Position numbers and translations under genes: made by a program. The notes under the pieces were generated by a model that made no database searches, was not told the origin of the DNA, and saw only the letters and a list, made by a program, of their open reading frames with translations. Shown here one piece after another: positions 23,095-34,740 of a stretch of DNA of 64,000 bases; the first letter of the stretch is position 1, and the number at the start of each line of letters is the position of its first letter. The DNA is from Platerodrilus igneus. Its lineage: Eukaryota; Arthropoda; Insecta; Coleoptera; Lycidae. The stretch lies in NCBI GenBank assembly GCA_036346225.1, contig JARFIW010001104.1, positions 7,838,001 through 7,902,000 of the forward strand, written 5' to 3'.

Positions 23095-23395
23095 GTTCAA
23101 TGGAAAATAAAGTGGAGAAGCATTAAAGGCTTTCAAATGTGGTGTTAAAGGAAATGTTGAAAATTAAATTGTAAGGCAGGATAACAAATGAAGAGGGACT
23201 ACAACGAATTAGTGAAAAATGATCTATTTGGAGAAAGAATTGATTGATTGGCCATCACTTATACGACGATCAAAACTAAAATCACTGATAATAAAAGAAA
23301 GTTTAGATGGAAGAAACAGTGTTGGGCTTTCTAGGTTTGTTGACGAGGAGCAGCTAGCGCAGAGTAGAGAGGCGTGGAAATTTGCATCAAACTAA
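23095..23395 (+). pseudogene. LINE ORF2 C-terminal remnant
   Basis: Decayed end of a non-LTR retrotransposon ORF2 with several frameshifts. RLSNVVLKEMLKI and GRITNEEGLQRI resemble the ETWCYRRMLKISW segment seen intact at 59791-60180. The final frame KESLDGRNSVGL ... EEQLAQSREAWKFASN ends in TAA at 23393. The usual family pattern is IxGKRxxGRxxxSW ... LAxDRxxWR. It lies about 330 bp upstream of the split I-EGF gene. Confidence 0.55.
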
Positions 23396-23728
23396 CTGAA
23401 ACGAAGAAAAAACATACATTTCGTAGCATATGAATAAAAAAATTACGAGCCCTCTGCGAAAACCTATCAAATAGTGTATAGTAAATAGACGCTTTTAATC
23501 TTAAACTGTAAAATATTTCATTATCTCGGGTCCACTGGTACAAAATCCAACAGTTTTAATTGCAATAACGAGTTAAATGTTTTCTACATACAAGGATAAA
23601 GGCAACTTTTTCAAAATATTGTTGTACAATTTTCATTTATTAATGATAACCTTTTGAGCTTTAGATCAATGTAATAGCTTTTTATGCTTACAAAAATTCA
23701 GAAGGTTCAATATCCGACACTTGTTACA

Positions 23729-23890
23729 ATGTTCTTTAATAAAGGAATTTTTACGTTTTTACTTTTTGTGTACACTGCTAATGGTTTTTTAAATGGATGT
23801 AAACCCAATGACAACACTGAAGAGTGCGATAGTAGAGGCACCTGCGTAAACAACGTTTGCGTATGCGACAGACGTCCAAATCCAGAAGAG
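23729..23890 (+). CDS. Split I-EGF gene, exon 1 (signal peptide + start of module 1)
   Basis: 54 codons from ATG 23729 to a consensus donor (gaagag|gtaaga) at 23891, phase 0. Residues 1-22 (MFFNKGIFTFLLFVYTANGF) form a signal peptide. Then come five cysteines in CKPNDNTEECDSRGTCVNN and VCVCDRRPNPEE, the front of an integrin-type EGF module that lacks one of the usual CxC cysteines (CVNNV instead of CVCxx). The module is incomplete here: its last cysteine is supplied by the exon at 41309, also phase 0, beginning IISGKYCEC, exactly as in the corresponding stretch of integrin beta chains. The promoter was not identified. An alternative is an orphan exon of a decayed paralogue. Confidence 0.75.
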
Positions 23891-23895
23891 GTAAG

Positions 23896-24595
23896 AAAAA
23901 TTATTTATTCATAAGAAAGATCCTAACATTCGGGAAGTTTTTTTATATGCCACCAAATAATTCAATTATTTTTGACAAGTCCAACTGATAATTGTTATTT
24001 TTGCACATCACAATAGCATGTGTCGATATTCCCACAGTTTTTCTGTTAGGGATCTTTAAATTTTTCTAATTTGAAAATTAAGTTAGGGTGTTGTTTATGT
24101 CGATCAAAAGAGTTAGATCCCGGACTAGCAATTGGTAGAAGGATCCTACTTCGATTAAACTAACGGCCGTTCACAAGCAGGAAACCGCCACTGATTTATT
24201 TGCAAAAGTCCAAATGATTGGACACCTATAAATTATTAATTCTAATATAAGTAAGAAGTTTTGAAGAGATAGGGGTTTAGCTGGAGTCCTAAATCTGGGT
24301 TAATTTAGTTCTTCCCGGAACCTCGACTTCTAATTTTTCACATAGAGGCTGAACGTCGAATATCTCAGTATTTGGATTTTTCGCCTTCTAATTAATCGTC
24401 ATTTACACCACAAAAATTCCATTATAAGTACAATAAATTATCTAAACATCATCTAATTGGCGGTGTCTAGACGCTTCAAAAATACTATCAATATAAAGTA
24501 TTATAAAAGATATAAATGTACGAGTATCTAATACGCTATAAACACATCAATCACGGCAAGATCACCTTGCCCCCCCACCCCAACAGCAAATTATT
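23896..24595. other. Intron DNA, no feature recognised
   Basis: AT-rich sequence after the donor at 23891. No repeats matched elsewhere in the window and no coding frame. Confidence 0.4.
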
Positions 24596-25345
24596 TTATT
24601 TTCTGTATAGCATCTGTTTGCACCAACATTGCACCACATAGCACCAAAAGACTTATAGCTAGCACCCAAAAACTATGTCAGTTATTACATTTTAAAGTTT
24701 GGGGAGCTAAGGTGATGGCAGTCCCCCACTACACTTTTTTTTCAAATTTTTGTCTTGCACCTGATGGCACTAATATAGCACCACATAGCACACCACCATT
24801 CTCACAGCTAGCACCCAAAAATTGGCGTAGATATAGCAATTTAAAGTTTAGAGTCCTAAGCTACGTCAGCCCCCCACTACATTTTTTTCAAACTTTTTCT
24901 CTAGCACCTGTTGGAACTAACATAGCACTACATAGCACCACCAGTCCCATAGCTAGCACTCAAAAAATGACGTAGATATAGCAGTTTATAGTTTATGCCC
25001 TTAGGCGAGGTTAGCCCACCACTCCACTTTTTTTAATTTTTTTCTTGCACTTGCTAGTACTAACATCGCACCGCATAGCACCACCAATCGTATAGCTAGC
25101 ACCCAAATGATGGTGGAGATATAACAGTTTAATCTTTTCTCTTGCACCTGCTAGTGCATCAGCGACTCCCACACACACTTTTGAGTGCTAGCTATGGGAC
25201 TGGTGGTGCTATGTAGTGCTATGTTAGTTCCAACAGGTGCTAGAGGAAAAATTTCAAGAAAGTGTATGTGGGGGTCGCTGACGCACTAGCGGGTACAAGA
25301 GAAAAATTAAACTTTAAACTGTTATATCTCCGCCATCTTTGTAAA
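24596..25345. repeat. ~145-bp satellite-like array with an inverted last unit
   Basis: The block gctagcacccaaaa (or gctagcactcaaaa) recurs near 24658, 24807, 24951 and 25096. Each unit also has gcacctg, tagcaccacatagcac, gtagatatagca and a cccactac(a)cttttttt block. After 25146 the orientation flips: 25179-25243 is the exact reverse complement of 24901-24965 (65 of 65), with weaker pairing beyond. The arms gtgcatcagcgact... (25156) and ...gtcgctgacgcac (25286) flank the flipped unit. Confidence 0.8.
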
Positions 25346-25358
25346 AATCTTTGTAAAA

Positions 25359-25998
25359 TTATACTAAGTTGGTCTTTATTGGTGTAGTTTTTGTTTGCGT
25401 TAGGGTTATATAGTCTATTTCGGTAATACAAACGTTTTCTTTTTCTATGATCATATTTATTGCTTCTTCTAAATTTTGGGGATGTTGAAATCTTATTTTA
25501 CCCGATAATCGTTCAGGTAATGCGTTTATGTAGGTGTCCAGTGCCATTTCGTCTACATTTTTGATCGGGTTCTTCGATTTTTAGTTTTCTTAGAATTAAA
25601 CTTCGTACGTCTTGGCATTTCATTACGAATTGTTATGGGGATTGGTTACTTTCCATTCTTAGGTTTAATACGTTGCGGATTAGACATTGGATGTTGCGTT
25701 GATTGCCAAAATATGCAATTAGTGTGCGTTTAAAACTGTTCCATTCGATGATGTCATCTCGGCTGGCAATTAGCGTTAGTGCCCTTCCGGTCAGCTTACT
25801 AATTATCAAGCGTAAAAGTAAAACACTGCGTTTGCTTTCGTCGGGTTTATAGAAGGTTTTTAAAAATGTTTTGCATGCGGTAATAAAGTTTTCTAAGATG
25901 ACTTGTTCTCCGTTAAATTGGGGGATACTTTCGAGATAAATCTTCATATCTGAATTTATGATCGTTAATGGTTGTTTTTCGGTTCTAATTAATTTCAT
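25359..25998 (-). pseudogene. Ty3/gypsy gag fragment
   Basis: Two minus-strand open frames, 25633-25998 and 25359-25547, are separated by a frameshifted stretch. Their content is capsid-like: IPQFNGEQVILENFITACKT, a SRDDIIEWNSFKRTL block, LRMES, then ALDTYINALPERLSGKIRF and LEEAINMIIEKEN. This order (FxG...FI..C..., W..F...L...F, L..YI..LP) is that of 17.6/297-type gag proteins. Protease and pol do not follow; the frame runs into the satellite array, which truncates it. Assignment to a lineage is tentative. Confidence 0.65.
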
Positions 25999-25999
25999 G

Positions 26000-27858
26000 T
26001 TTTTGTATAAATTGAGATTTACTTTTCGGTTTGCTTTGTATTGGGTTATTAAAGAATCGCTTTGCTTATATTTTATACGTAGTTATTCGGTGTTATATAA
26101 TTAAATTGGGGAATTTCTGCTTGATAATGCTTAGTCAATTATTGTCGTCTTGAGTGTACTTTTATTCTTCGCGGATGTTACAGTTGCTGCGAATTGAGTT
26201 TTAGTTTTCTGGATGGTTTTATGTAAGTATAATTGTGCGTTTTATTTCGGTCTTGCTGAATAATTAAGTGTACATAATAATCAATTGCTATTTTTAGCTC
26301 AGTACGTGTTGCCTTGATGAGTGCATAAAATGCTCCTCTATAATTGTACAATCTCGTTACCTTAAATGTTTAATTATAAAGCTTCAAATCTGCTGAAAGG
26401 TGTTATTTTAGTCTCGGTGATAAGTTTTGTTGCAATAAATTGCGTAAATGTTTCTTTATAATTAAATGCTTTCGTACTGAAAATATTTAATTATACTTTA
26501 TAAAGTTGAATTTTTCTGAATAGTTTTTATTCAATGATGGTTTCCGGTAATAATTGTACAAGAATCGCGTTGTAAATTTGCACGCTGAGTCTTAACTTGT
26601 GACGAGTTAATTTAATAATAAATTACAGAGATGCTTCTACAATTACGCACTTCTGTCAATTCCTTGCACTGAAGTGTATAATTTATAGAATGTGATGAAG
26701 GTTTAAGTCTTGAATACTTGCTTATAATAATAATTGCATTTTAGTTATACATTGAGCTTTCGGTCATATTTCCTGTGCATAAAATAGTAAAATTAATTGC
26801 GTTCTATTTTTATACTTTAAGTTTCAGACTTGCTGAATGGAATCGTTTCGTTTTATTTTATATTAATAATTCATAATCATTTCTACTAATTTACGCATAT
26901 CAATGCGTCGTTTATAGTTCTCTTGTTTAAAAAAATTTTTTTTTTGTTTAATGATAATTTCTCATGTTTGAAAATAATTTCTCTTAGTAGTTGAGTAAAT
27001 TCTTGGTATAAATAGTATAAATACTTAAATTGCGATAATAATTATTAGAAAAATTATGTACATAAATAAATATTTCTTACTAGCTAGCATCAATAATTTG
27101 TAAAGAAATAAATTGGTTTAGGATAAATGAACTTACATAATTTTCATCGTCGCTTCTTGGGCTCGGTCGATTTTTGTACTTTGTCCAAGTTTGTTTCTTT
27201 GGGCTCGGTCGATTTTTGTACCTCGTCCAAATTTGTTTGGTTCTTCCAGATTGGAAATTGAAATTCTTGGTCACCAGTTCTCAGATTTTTCGATTCGTAG
27301 TGCCCTTCTGGATCCTACAAACTTCTCCAGTTACGTTTTGGGCCTTCGGAGCTGTCTTTTTAAAAGCCTTCTTCCAAAACTTCTTGTAACAAATTTATTT
27401 ATTAAACAGTATTTACATATGGAATCTTGACAAACTGTGTTAAATTACACTAAGTCGAAATTAATAATAATTGAATTTAAATTAAGGCAAATAGTCTAAG
27501 CGAACAACAATGTAGAAGCTGAAATATTCAAGACTGACTGATTTGATGTGAGGCTCTCGGGGTATTTATGTTGTCCCCACCCCTCACATTTGTGTGGGAA
27601 CTTGCAGAGCTCACGTCTGCTTATTTCATTATTTAATTCATTTATACAATGTAACAATCTTAATTCTAATAATTGCGGTTACTTAACCGTCTGTGACCTG
27701 CACCTGCAGTATCACTTACGTATGGAATACAATGTATTGACATCCGTTTTCACAACTTGCTTGTGAACTTTATAACCTTTTCTTTATTTATCTTTGAATT
27801 ACAATATTGTTTCTAACTTAAGTTTCTTTATGATTTCTTAATAATTCCTATTTAGTTG

Positions 27859-27860
<2 letters not shown>
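26000..27860. other. AT-rich DNA upstream of the gag fragment, possible LTR/leader
   Basis: No coding frame. In the minus orientation this would be the leader and 5' LTR of the gag fragment, and the reverse strand reads tggtgaccaagaattt near 27270 like a primer-binding site, but I could not find a matching 3' LTR. A 42-bp direct duplication (ttgggctcggtcgatttttg...) sits at 27159-27242. Confidence 0.35.
27159..27242. repeat. 42-bp tandem duplication
   Basis: gggctcggtcgatttttgta occurs at 27160 and 27202; the two 42-bp units differ at a handful of bases. On the minus strand the unit is an in-frame 14-residue repeat (WTRYKNRPSP / WTKYKNRPSP), but the ORF around it is short and not convincing as a gene. 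Confidence 0.7.

Positions 27861-27863
<3 letters not shown>

Positions 27864-27903
<40 letters not shown>
27864..27903. repeat. (AT)n microsatellite
   Basis: About 40 bp of AT dinucleotides. Confidence 0.95.
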
Positions 27904-27905
<2 letters not shown>

Positions 27906-28279
27906 CCGTGGTCTCTGGTATTTAGGTTTTATGCTTCGTCAGTGTCATAAAATAATTTTCAAAAATGCACAACTTTAAAAAATTTCTTACCCTGTTACTT
28001 TCTGCTTCAAAAATCTTCAGCAGCTTCCCTAGTTAGCTCAGGTGTGCCATTTCTCGGATACCTAAATATACAACCATTCTTCCTTCGCACGCGCACACCA
28101 TTCAATAAAATCACCAAATAATACAACAATGATGCAATTTTTTATTTACTGCTATTTACAGACAGATTATTCACATGGAAACACAAACAGTTTGATACAC
28201 TAATTAGAAACTCAAAATGTGATATGTTTTTAAAGTTCTTGATTTTCTACTTATTTGCAAAAAAATTTAATGAGATATG

Positions 28280-28740
28280 AGTAGATGGGCCCCACATATT
28301 ACCCTACCTTGACTGTACACTGGAGTATGGTGAGCTCATAATAACCCAGTTTATTTAGTATATGCTTTTTACCTTGCATAGATTAATACAAAATTGATAG
28401 ACCCGTTTACTTTTAACAATCTAATTTATATTCAGAATAAAATTTTATACGTTTTAAATACACCCCTTTTCAATATTTAAACCCCAGTAAATTGTCCAGT
28501 ACATGAATCTTTTCCAATAAGTTTATATAATCATAAATAAACCCCAAAATTCACTCACCCAGCACCAAAATTTGCACAAAAGTTTATCAGACAACAGAAA
28601 TTTGAAATAAATTACCTGGAGAATGCTTCAGGCTTTCATTTCTTCGACGACGATCACCAGAACCCTTTGGCTTCGTGACCATGCGTTGTGATACCCAGCT
28701 ATTCACAGACAATAACGCCATTTGCGAGCCAAGCGCCTCG
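28280..28740 (-). repeat. Old LTR-like dispersed repeat, copy 3
   Basis: Third, most diverged copy of the family at 8936 and 12930: accctaccttgactg, tatggtgagctcataataa, gacccgtttacttt, agcaccaaaatttgcac, ttacctggag...cttcagg. It directly precedes the 5' LTR of element C, which appears to have inserted beside or within its right part. Confidence 0.35.
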
Positions 28741-28837
28741 TTTCAAAGTACCATTCCATAACAGCATACAATCCTGGTTGTTTGTTGTGCTTACCCCACG
28801 TATATTATCCTTGCATTTATTGATTTTGTAGCTAAGT

Positions 28838-29534
28838 TGTTACGTGCAAACTGAATTTGCACTTTAACATTTTATGTTAAGTAGTTTTTTAATGTGCGGA
28901 AGCTTCCCGCCATAATTTTAAATACGCAAGACGCGCGAACATTTTTAAATGAACTGGGCGGGGCTTCCGGTACGTCACAATAGTGCAATTGGCAAGTGTG
29001 AATTATCCCCATAGGGGTAAGGCAATGCTACAAAAGAGTAGGGAGTTCCGCGGTTCTCGCGCGGAAACGTGGCTTTTTTTTACGCCGAACTTTGAAGTGA
29101 ACAGTCGTGCCGGGTGTCGTGTTATCTTATTATGTAGATTTCCTTATCTTGAGTATCTTTCCTTAATTCCCTATTCCCGTCTTCCACTGCATATAGGAAC
29201 GGAGATGACCCTGGAGCATCCCATGACCCCGAGATAATTTGAATGTCCAACTCTACCAGCAGCGATGCCGAGGTTACCGTGGCGGATTTCCTGCCGGTTA
29301 GCTGATCCTTCACGTGAGTAGATTGTCTGGTTTTATTGTTTAAATTTTATGTACCTTCTCTTAATTATGGCGCAATATAAATTATCAGTGACGTCATGTG
29401 TATCTTATGAACTTTGGTAATTGTATTACCGGCTTTTAAGAGCCATCTATCGCCATTTCAATGTACCAGAATCTAAGCGTAACATTTTGTTAACTGCATT
29501 ACCGACCAGGTAAAACTGTAAACGAAGTGTAGCA
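28838..29534 (+). repeat. Element C 5' LTR
   Basis: TGTTACGTGC ... GTGTAGCA, 697 bp. Repeated at 36840-37534. Confidence 0.92.
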
Positions 29535-29536
29535 GA

Positions 29537-29555
29537 TGGCGCCTTCAACCTGTTC
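29537..29555 (+). promoter_or_regulatory. Element C primer-binding site
   Basis: tggcgccttcaacctgttc begins two bases after the LTR. This is the expected place and TGG start for tRNA priming; the tRNA was not determined. The 29556-30175 leader has no recognised feature. Confidence 0.7.
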
Positions 29556-30175
29556 AGGCTATGAACTTCAGGGCTTCTTCTTTGTTTTAGGTTAGAATAA
29601 TTTCCTTTATAAGGATACAATGCATTAATAGCTTCTTCACTTAAAGAACTTTACTTTTATTCATGTAAGTATTTACCTTACCTTATGTCTTTAAATACAG
29701 TATTATAGAATTACCTATTAAAATATCTTTAGTTGCTTTCCTTAACTTTGAAAGGCCGTTTTTGAAACTTAAATACATCTTTATGTTACATTCTAAAATT
29801 GCATTATGATTTATCTTTTACATGAAAATTAAGTGTTTAAAAACACTTGAGTGAAATAAATTGCTAGTATACCTTTTTAAGAAGTGTTTGACTATACGTT
29901 GTTGCCTTATAGGTTAAATAACATATCCTCTGCGCCCATTTTCCATTTTGGAAGGCTTGTCTGTCATTATCTATAAAATATGTATTTAACTGAACATTGA
30001 TTTCGTTTCCATATACCTTAAATGTGTTTCTTTGGTGTTATCGGTGACGTTCTAACAAGTTCTTACCTCTAAATATCGTATCGTATTACCTTAAAGTAGC
30101 TGTAACGTGTTTTTACCTTCTAACCTGCGTCAAAATCGCATATTTTTATATCGTGTCTTGAATATTGTATTCATA

Positions 30176-31490
30176 ATGAACGTATCACATTTAAAATCGC
30201 TGGAATTGATCTACGAGCTGGAGTGCAGAAGTATCATAGCTGCGACCAATCAGAATGATAGGCGATCTCAACTTAGGGCTGTTTTGTCACAGGAAACCAA
30301 AGGCGTGGCTATCTTAAAGAACCCTGTTGGCGATTGGCCACTCAACGTATCAGAAATTAAATTATCTTTAGATGATATATCGGGTATAATAAAACAGATC
30401 CTGCGGCTACTAATATCGAATTAGGGAGATTGACTTCAAGAATAACTCACGTCAAACAGCGAGTTGATTCATTATCTTTATATAACGATGACCAAGTGAC
30501 TCAAGCTAAACAAAGTTTGTTGTCCGAGGTGTTATTGCTTGAAGGAATTCTTTTAGAAAGACTTAATCCTAACGCAGACGTAGATATATCGTTACCTTTT
30601 TCAAATCTTGCGCTTGCCGAACCTAAACCATTAGGAAAACCTATACCTGTATACAAATGGGGTCTCACCTTTGAAGGGTTTGATTCGAAGGTTTCTTTAT
30701 CATCCTTTCTTGACCGGATTAACGATTTTAAAATTTCTCGCGGGTGTACCGACCAGGACCTATTTATCTCAGCTGGTGATTTGTTCGCAGGCTCAGCATT
30801 AATATGGTACAGAAACATACGACACCAAATTTCTACCTGGAATGAGTTAGTTGCCTGTTTAAAACGAGATTTCCTACCTTATGGCTACATTAACGATCTT
30901 TGGAACGAAATTCGTAACCGAACTCAAGGTCCCGACGAAAATGTTGTGTCTTTTATTACCTCATTAGAAGCTTTATATAGCAGACTCGACAAAAAACCTT
31001 CCGAATCCGAAATTATCGATCAATTACTTAGAAATTTGAACCCCTATTTCTCAGAACGTTTGGCATTACAGACCATATCTTCGCTAGCTCATTTTAAAGA
31101 CCTATGTCGCTCTCTTCAAGAAGTGAGGTCAAGGATTGACAAATATCGACCACCACCGAGAAATTATCTGGTCTTCTCGAACCTGATCTAGCTTGCCAAG
31201 TTCGACCTTCCCGTAAAGTATCTACACTTAACGTTCCTTCTACCGTAACTAATAACGCACTTACCTGTTGGAACTGCAAGCGAAGTGGACATAACTATAC
31301 TGTCTGCACTTACCCTAGAAATATTTTTGTTATGGCTGTGGTCGCTCAAATATCTACAAATCTAACTGCACCAACTGTAATCCTAACGTATCGGGAAACT
31401 CCCGTCGAGATATTTCAAATCAGGGTGTGAATATCTCAAGAAACCAAAATCGCCCTCAACACCAATCATTCAACGGACACAGACGCCAAT
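30176..31490 (+). pseudogene. Element C gag (frameshifted)
   Basis: Structural polyprotein that packages the element RNA. It begins at ATG 30176 (MNVSHLKSLELIYELECR), the N-terminal domain shared with element A's short ORF. The frame changes at an AAAA run near 30392 and continues as the long frame 30430-31191. That frame holds the capsid domain (KWGLTFEGFDSKVSLSSFL, ALIWYRNIR, DFLPYGY, DENVVSFITSLEALYSRL, LLRNLNPYF). After a further shift, a zinc knuckle CWNCKRSGHNYTVC is encoded near 31268, with a second, imperfect one (CYGCGRSNIYKSNC) lacking the His. The breaks are one-base indels at homopolymers. Confidence 0.85.
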
Positions 31491-31699
31491 AAATTTAAAT
31501 TATAAAACCACTTCTAACGTTGTACCGTCATTAAATTTATCTAATAATAATACCGCTACTATTAATGTACAAAATACCTTACCTTCATTAGAGGAATTAT
31601 GCTACACTACTCCAGCCGAGTGGTCTAAGTGGTTACAAACCGTCAATTCCTTTTATCATAAAAGACTACCGCTGTTTCACAACTTGTTAAAAACCCTTC

Positions 31700-33479
31700 G
31701 ATAACCGTCCACACTTATCTATCTCAATTGGTTCCTTAAATGTAATTGCTTTACTGGATACAGGTTCTTCATGTTCTCTTATAAATAACGAAGGTTTACA
31801 TCAATTATCTCAACAAAATATCAAAATTCAAATTATTCCTGAAAAACTTCCATAAATTTAGCTGACGATAATCAAATACATGTAACCGGTTCCTTAAGTT
31901 AAAAATTCGTGTAGAGTCTCTTGAACGTGATGTTTTATTTTTGATTGTCCCTGCATTAGCGTATCCTTTTCTACTGGGCGTTGATTTCTGTAAACTTTTA
32001 ATCTGTCACTTTACTTTCAGGATTTTTCATGGCAAACCTCTATTAAAACGAACTCCTGTGCATCTACAGGAATATCTAACAAAATCTCTCTTACTGACTC
32101 CCAAGATGTAACTCTTAACGCTACAATCGACAAATTTCGCAAACTTAATACCTCTGAACTTGGTTGTGTTACAACGGCAACACACGTTATCTCCACAGGT
32201 GATGCCCTTCCTTTAAGCAACGTCAATATCCCTTATCGCCTGCCTTACAAAAGCATTTACATGCGGAAATAGACAAAATGTTAGTATCTGGTGTTATCTC
32301 TCCTTCAAATTCACCGTGGACCTCTCCCGTATTGCTAGTTCGGAAAAAGAATGACGAATGGCGTGTTTGTTTTGATGGCAGGAAGCTAAATTCTGTTACT
32401 GTTCCAGACGCTTACCCTCTACCCAGAACTGACTCAATTTTGAGCAGGCTTCGTAACGCAAAATTTATCTCATCTATCGACCTAAGACAAGCTTTTATCA
32501 GATACCTCTTGACTTATCTTCTCGTCAAAAACTGCTTTTTGTGTCCCAGGCCGAGGTCTTTTCGAATATAATTTTTTGCCATTTGGTCTCTGTAACGCTC
32601 CACAAACTTTACAACGTACTATGGATCAAACGTTAGGTCCTATCTTACATCAAGAACGTGCCTTTGTATTTTTAGATGATATCTTAGTTATCTCAAGTTC
32701 TTTCGATGAACATATCGCCACATTAGATGAAGTTGCTGAACGTTTAAATGCAGCAGGTTTTAAGATAAACTGGGAAAAGTCTCAATTTTGTCGTTCATCC
32801 CTTACATTTCTTGGTTTTATTGTCGATGGGACAGGCTTACGAGCCGATCCTGCTAAAGTTGATGCTATTACTAAATTTAAAACACCAAAACTGTTACCGA
32901 AATCAAACGTTTGATAGGAATGATTAGCTACTATCGCATTTTTCTACCTAACCTTTCAACTATATCTGCACCCATTACCGCTTTAATTAAAAATAAAAGA
33001 AATCCCAAACTATCGAGTGGAATTTAGAATCCCAACAGGCTTTCGAACAAATTAAAACACTAATCACTTCAGCACCTATCTTAATCTCTCCAAATTTCGA
33101 TGATAAGTTTTATATACAAACCGATGCCTCACTTACTGGGTTAGGTGCAATGTTGTTCCAGGTAAACAATGGTTTAGAACATCCAATCGCTTATGCGAGC
33201 CGTGCCTTAACTTCTGCCGAACAAAAATACTCTGCTACCGAACGAGAACTATTGGGTGTTATCTTTGGCATCGAGAAATTTAGAGGATATGTCGAAGGTA
33301 CACACTTTAGCGTAATCACTGATTGTGCAGCACTCACTTGGCTTAATAACTTGAAACAACCCGCAGGTCGTTTGGCAAGATGGAACTTGCGTATATCTCA
33401 ATTTACTTTTGACGTTAGGCATAGGCCTGGCAAATTAAATATCGTACCTGATGCGTTATCTCGAGATGTTTTCTCTTAA
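31700..33479 (+). pseudogene. Element C pol, protease-RT-RNase H part (frameshifted)
   Basis: The aspartic protease active site LLDTGSS is at about 31751-31771. The reverse transcriptase starts near 32230: SGVISPSNSPWTSPVLLVRKK, WRVCFDGRKLN, PLPRTDSIL, then SSIDLRQAF with the first catalytic Asp. After a shift at about 32571 come MPFGLCNAPQTLQR and FLDDILV (the YxDD box, with F for Y), then EKSQF and LTFLGFIVD. RNase H follows: TDASLTGLGAML (33122), AYASRALTSAEQKYSATERE and TDCAALTWL, ending RPGKLNIVPDALSR before the stop at 33477. Several single-base shifts separate the segments. Confidence 0.9.
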
Positions 33480-33509
33480 CCTTCCAAATTTAATTCTGGA
33501 TACCTGGTA

Positions 33510-34740
33510 CCTCAATATGATTAAAAAGTTTCCGATAATCCCGACAAATTTCCTACCTTTCGAGTAACTAATAATAGACTGTATAAATTTGTATCCTCGT
33601 CCCCACATAAAATATCGAATATACCTGAATGGAAACTCGTTGTGCCCACTGCAAATCGCAGTGAGGTGCTCAAATTATGTCACGACGATCCCTTAGCTGC
33701 ACACCTTGGTGTTACAAAACCTCTCGCGAAAATATCTGAATTGTATTACTGGCCCACACTTAAGCAATCTGTTTGTCGTTACATTAAGAGCTGCAAAATT
33801 TGTGGTTCTCATAAGAGTTCACAAGACGCTCGCCCTGGTTTAATGGGTAACTTTAAGCGTGTATCTTATCCCTTTCAATTAATATCGCTTGACTTATTAG
33901 GACCTCTCCCTCGATCAAAAAGAGGCAATCAATATCTTTTAGTTGTTACCGATTGGTTTTCTAAATTTGTTATGGTGCAACCCTTACGTAAAGCTACCTC
34001 CGCTGCAATAATTAAATTCCTAGAACAGAATGTCTTTCTTATCTTTGGTGTCCCCCAGATTATTCTTTGTGACAATGGTGCACAATTTATCTCTAAAGAT
34101 TTTCAGAATTTCGTTAAAAGTTACAAAGTACAAAAATTTGGTTTAACGCAAAATATCACCCCAAGTAAACCCTACCGAGAGAGTAAATCGAGTGTTAATT
34201 ACCGCTATCTCGTCTTATATTGATTCAGACCATACTACATGGGATGAACATATCTTTGAAATTGCTCAAGCTTTGCGTACATCTAAGCACGAAGCAACCC
34301 AATTCACTCCGTCTTTTCTTGTTTTTGGAAGATATACCCCAATCGATGGGAGTTACTATGGTTTAGTGCCTGACGATACTAACGTAATTGAATTTGACGA
34401 TAAAGTACGTTGGGACAAGGACCAACAGTCACTACCTTCTATCTTTAACGACGTTAGAAAAATTTGTTAAAAGCTTACGAAAAGAGTAAGGACCATTATA
34501 ACTTGCGTAAGCGAAATATTTCCTTTGCCTTGGGCGAACAAGTTTGGAAAAGAACTATGTCTTATCGGATGCATCTAAGAAATTTTCTTCAAAATTGGTC
34601 CCTAAATTCATTCTTTGTAAAGTCACACGTGTTATTAGTCCCTTATCTATGAACTTCAGGATACTGAAGGAAAACGCCAAGGCAGGTGGCATATTAAAGA
34701 CCTTAAGCCATTCTCTGCCGACCCAAATGCTAATTAAGTT
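33510..34740 (+). pseudogene. Element C integrase (frameshifted)
   Basis: Integrase with an HHCC domain (CHDDPLAAHLG, YYWPTLKQSV, CKICGSHK), first Asp in SLDLLGPLPRS, second in CDNGAQF, and a broken Glu block near 34180 (the ERVN region is split over two frames). A C-terminal part follows over three frames (AQALRTSKHEATQFTPSFLV, YNLRKRNISF, GEQVWK), ending near 34735 with an RWHIKDLKP-type block. It is clearly related to the integrase of A and A' (shared GLMG, YPFQ/FPFQ, GPLPRS/GPFPRS, DWFSKF), but the LTRs are unrelated in sequence. Confidence 0.88.

Noticed and set aside
27080..27274. Open frame with a 14-residue repeat
   Set aside because: The repeat is explained by a 42-bp DNA duplication; the frame is short and lacks context.
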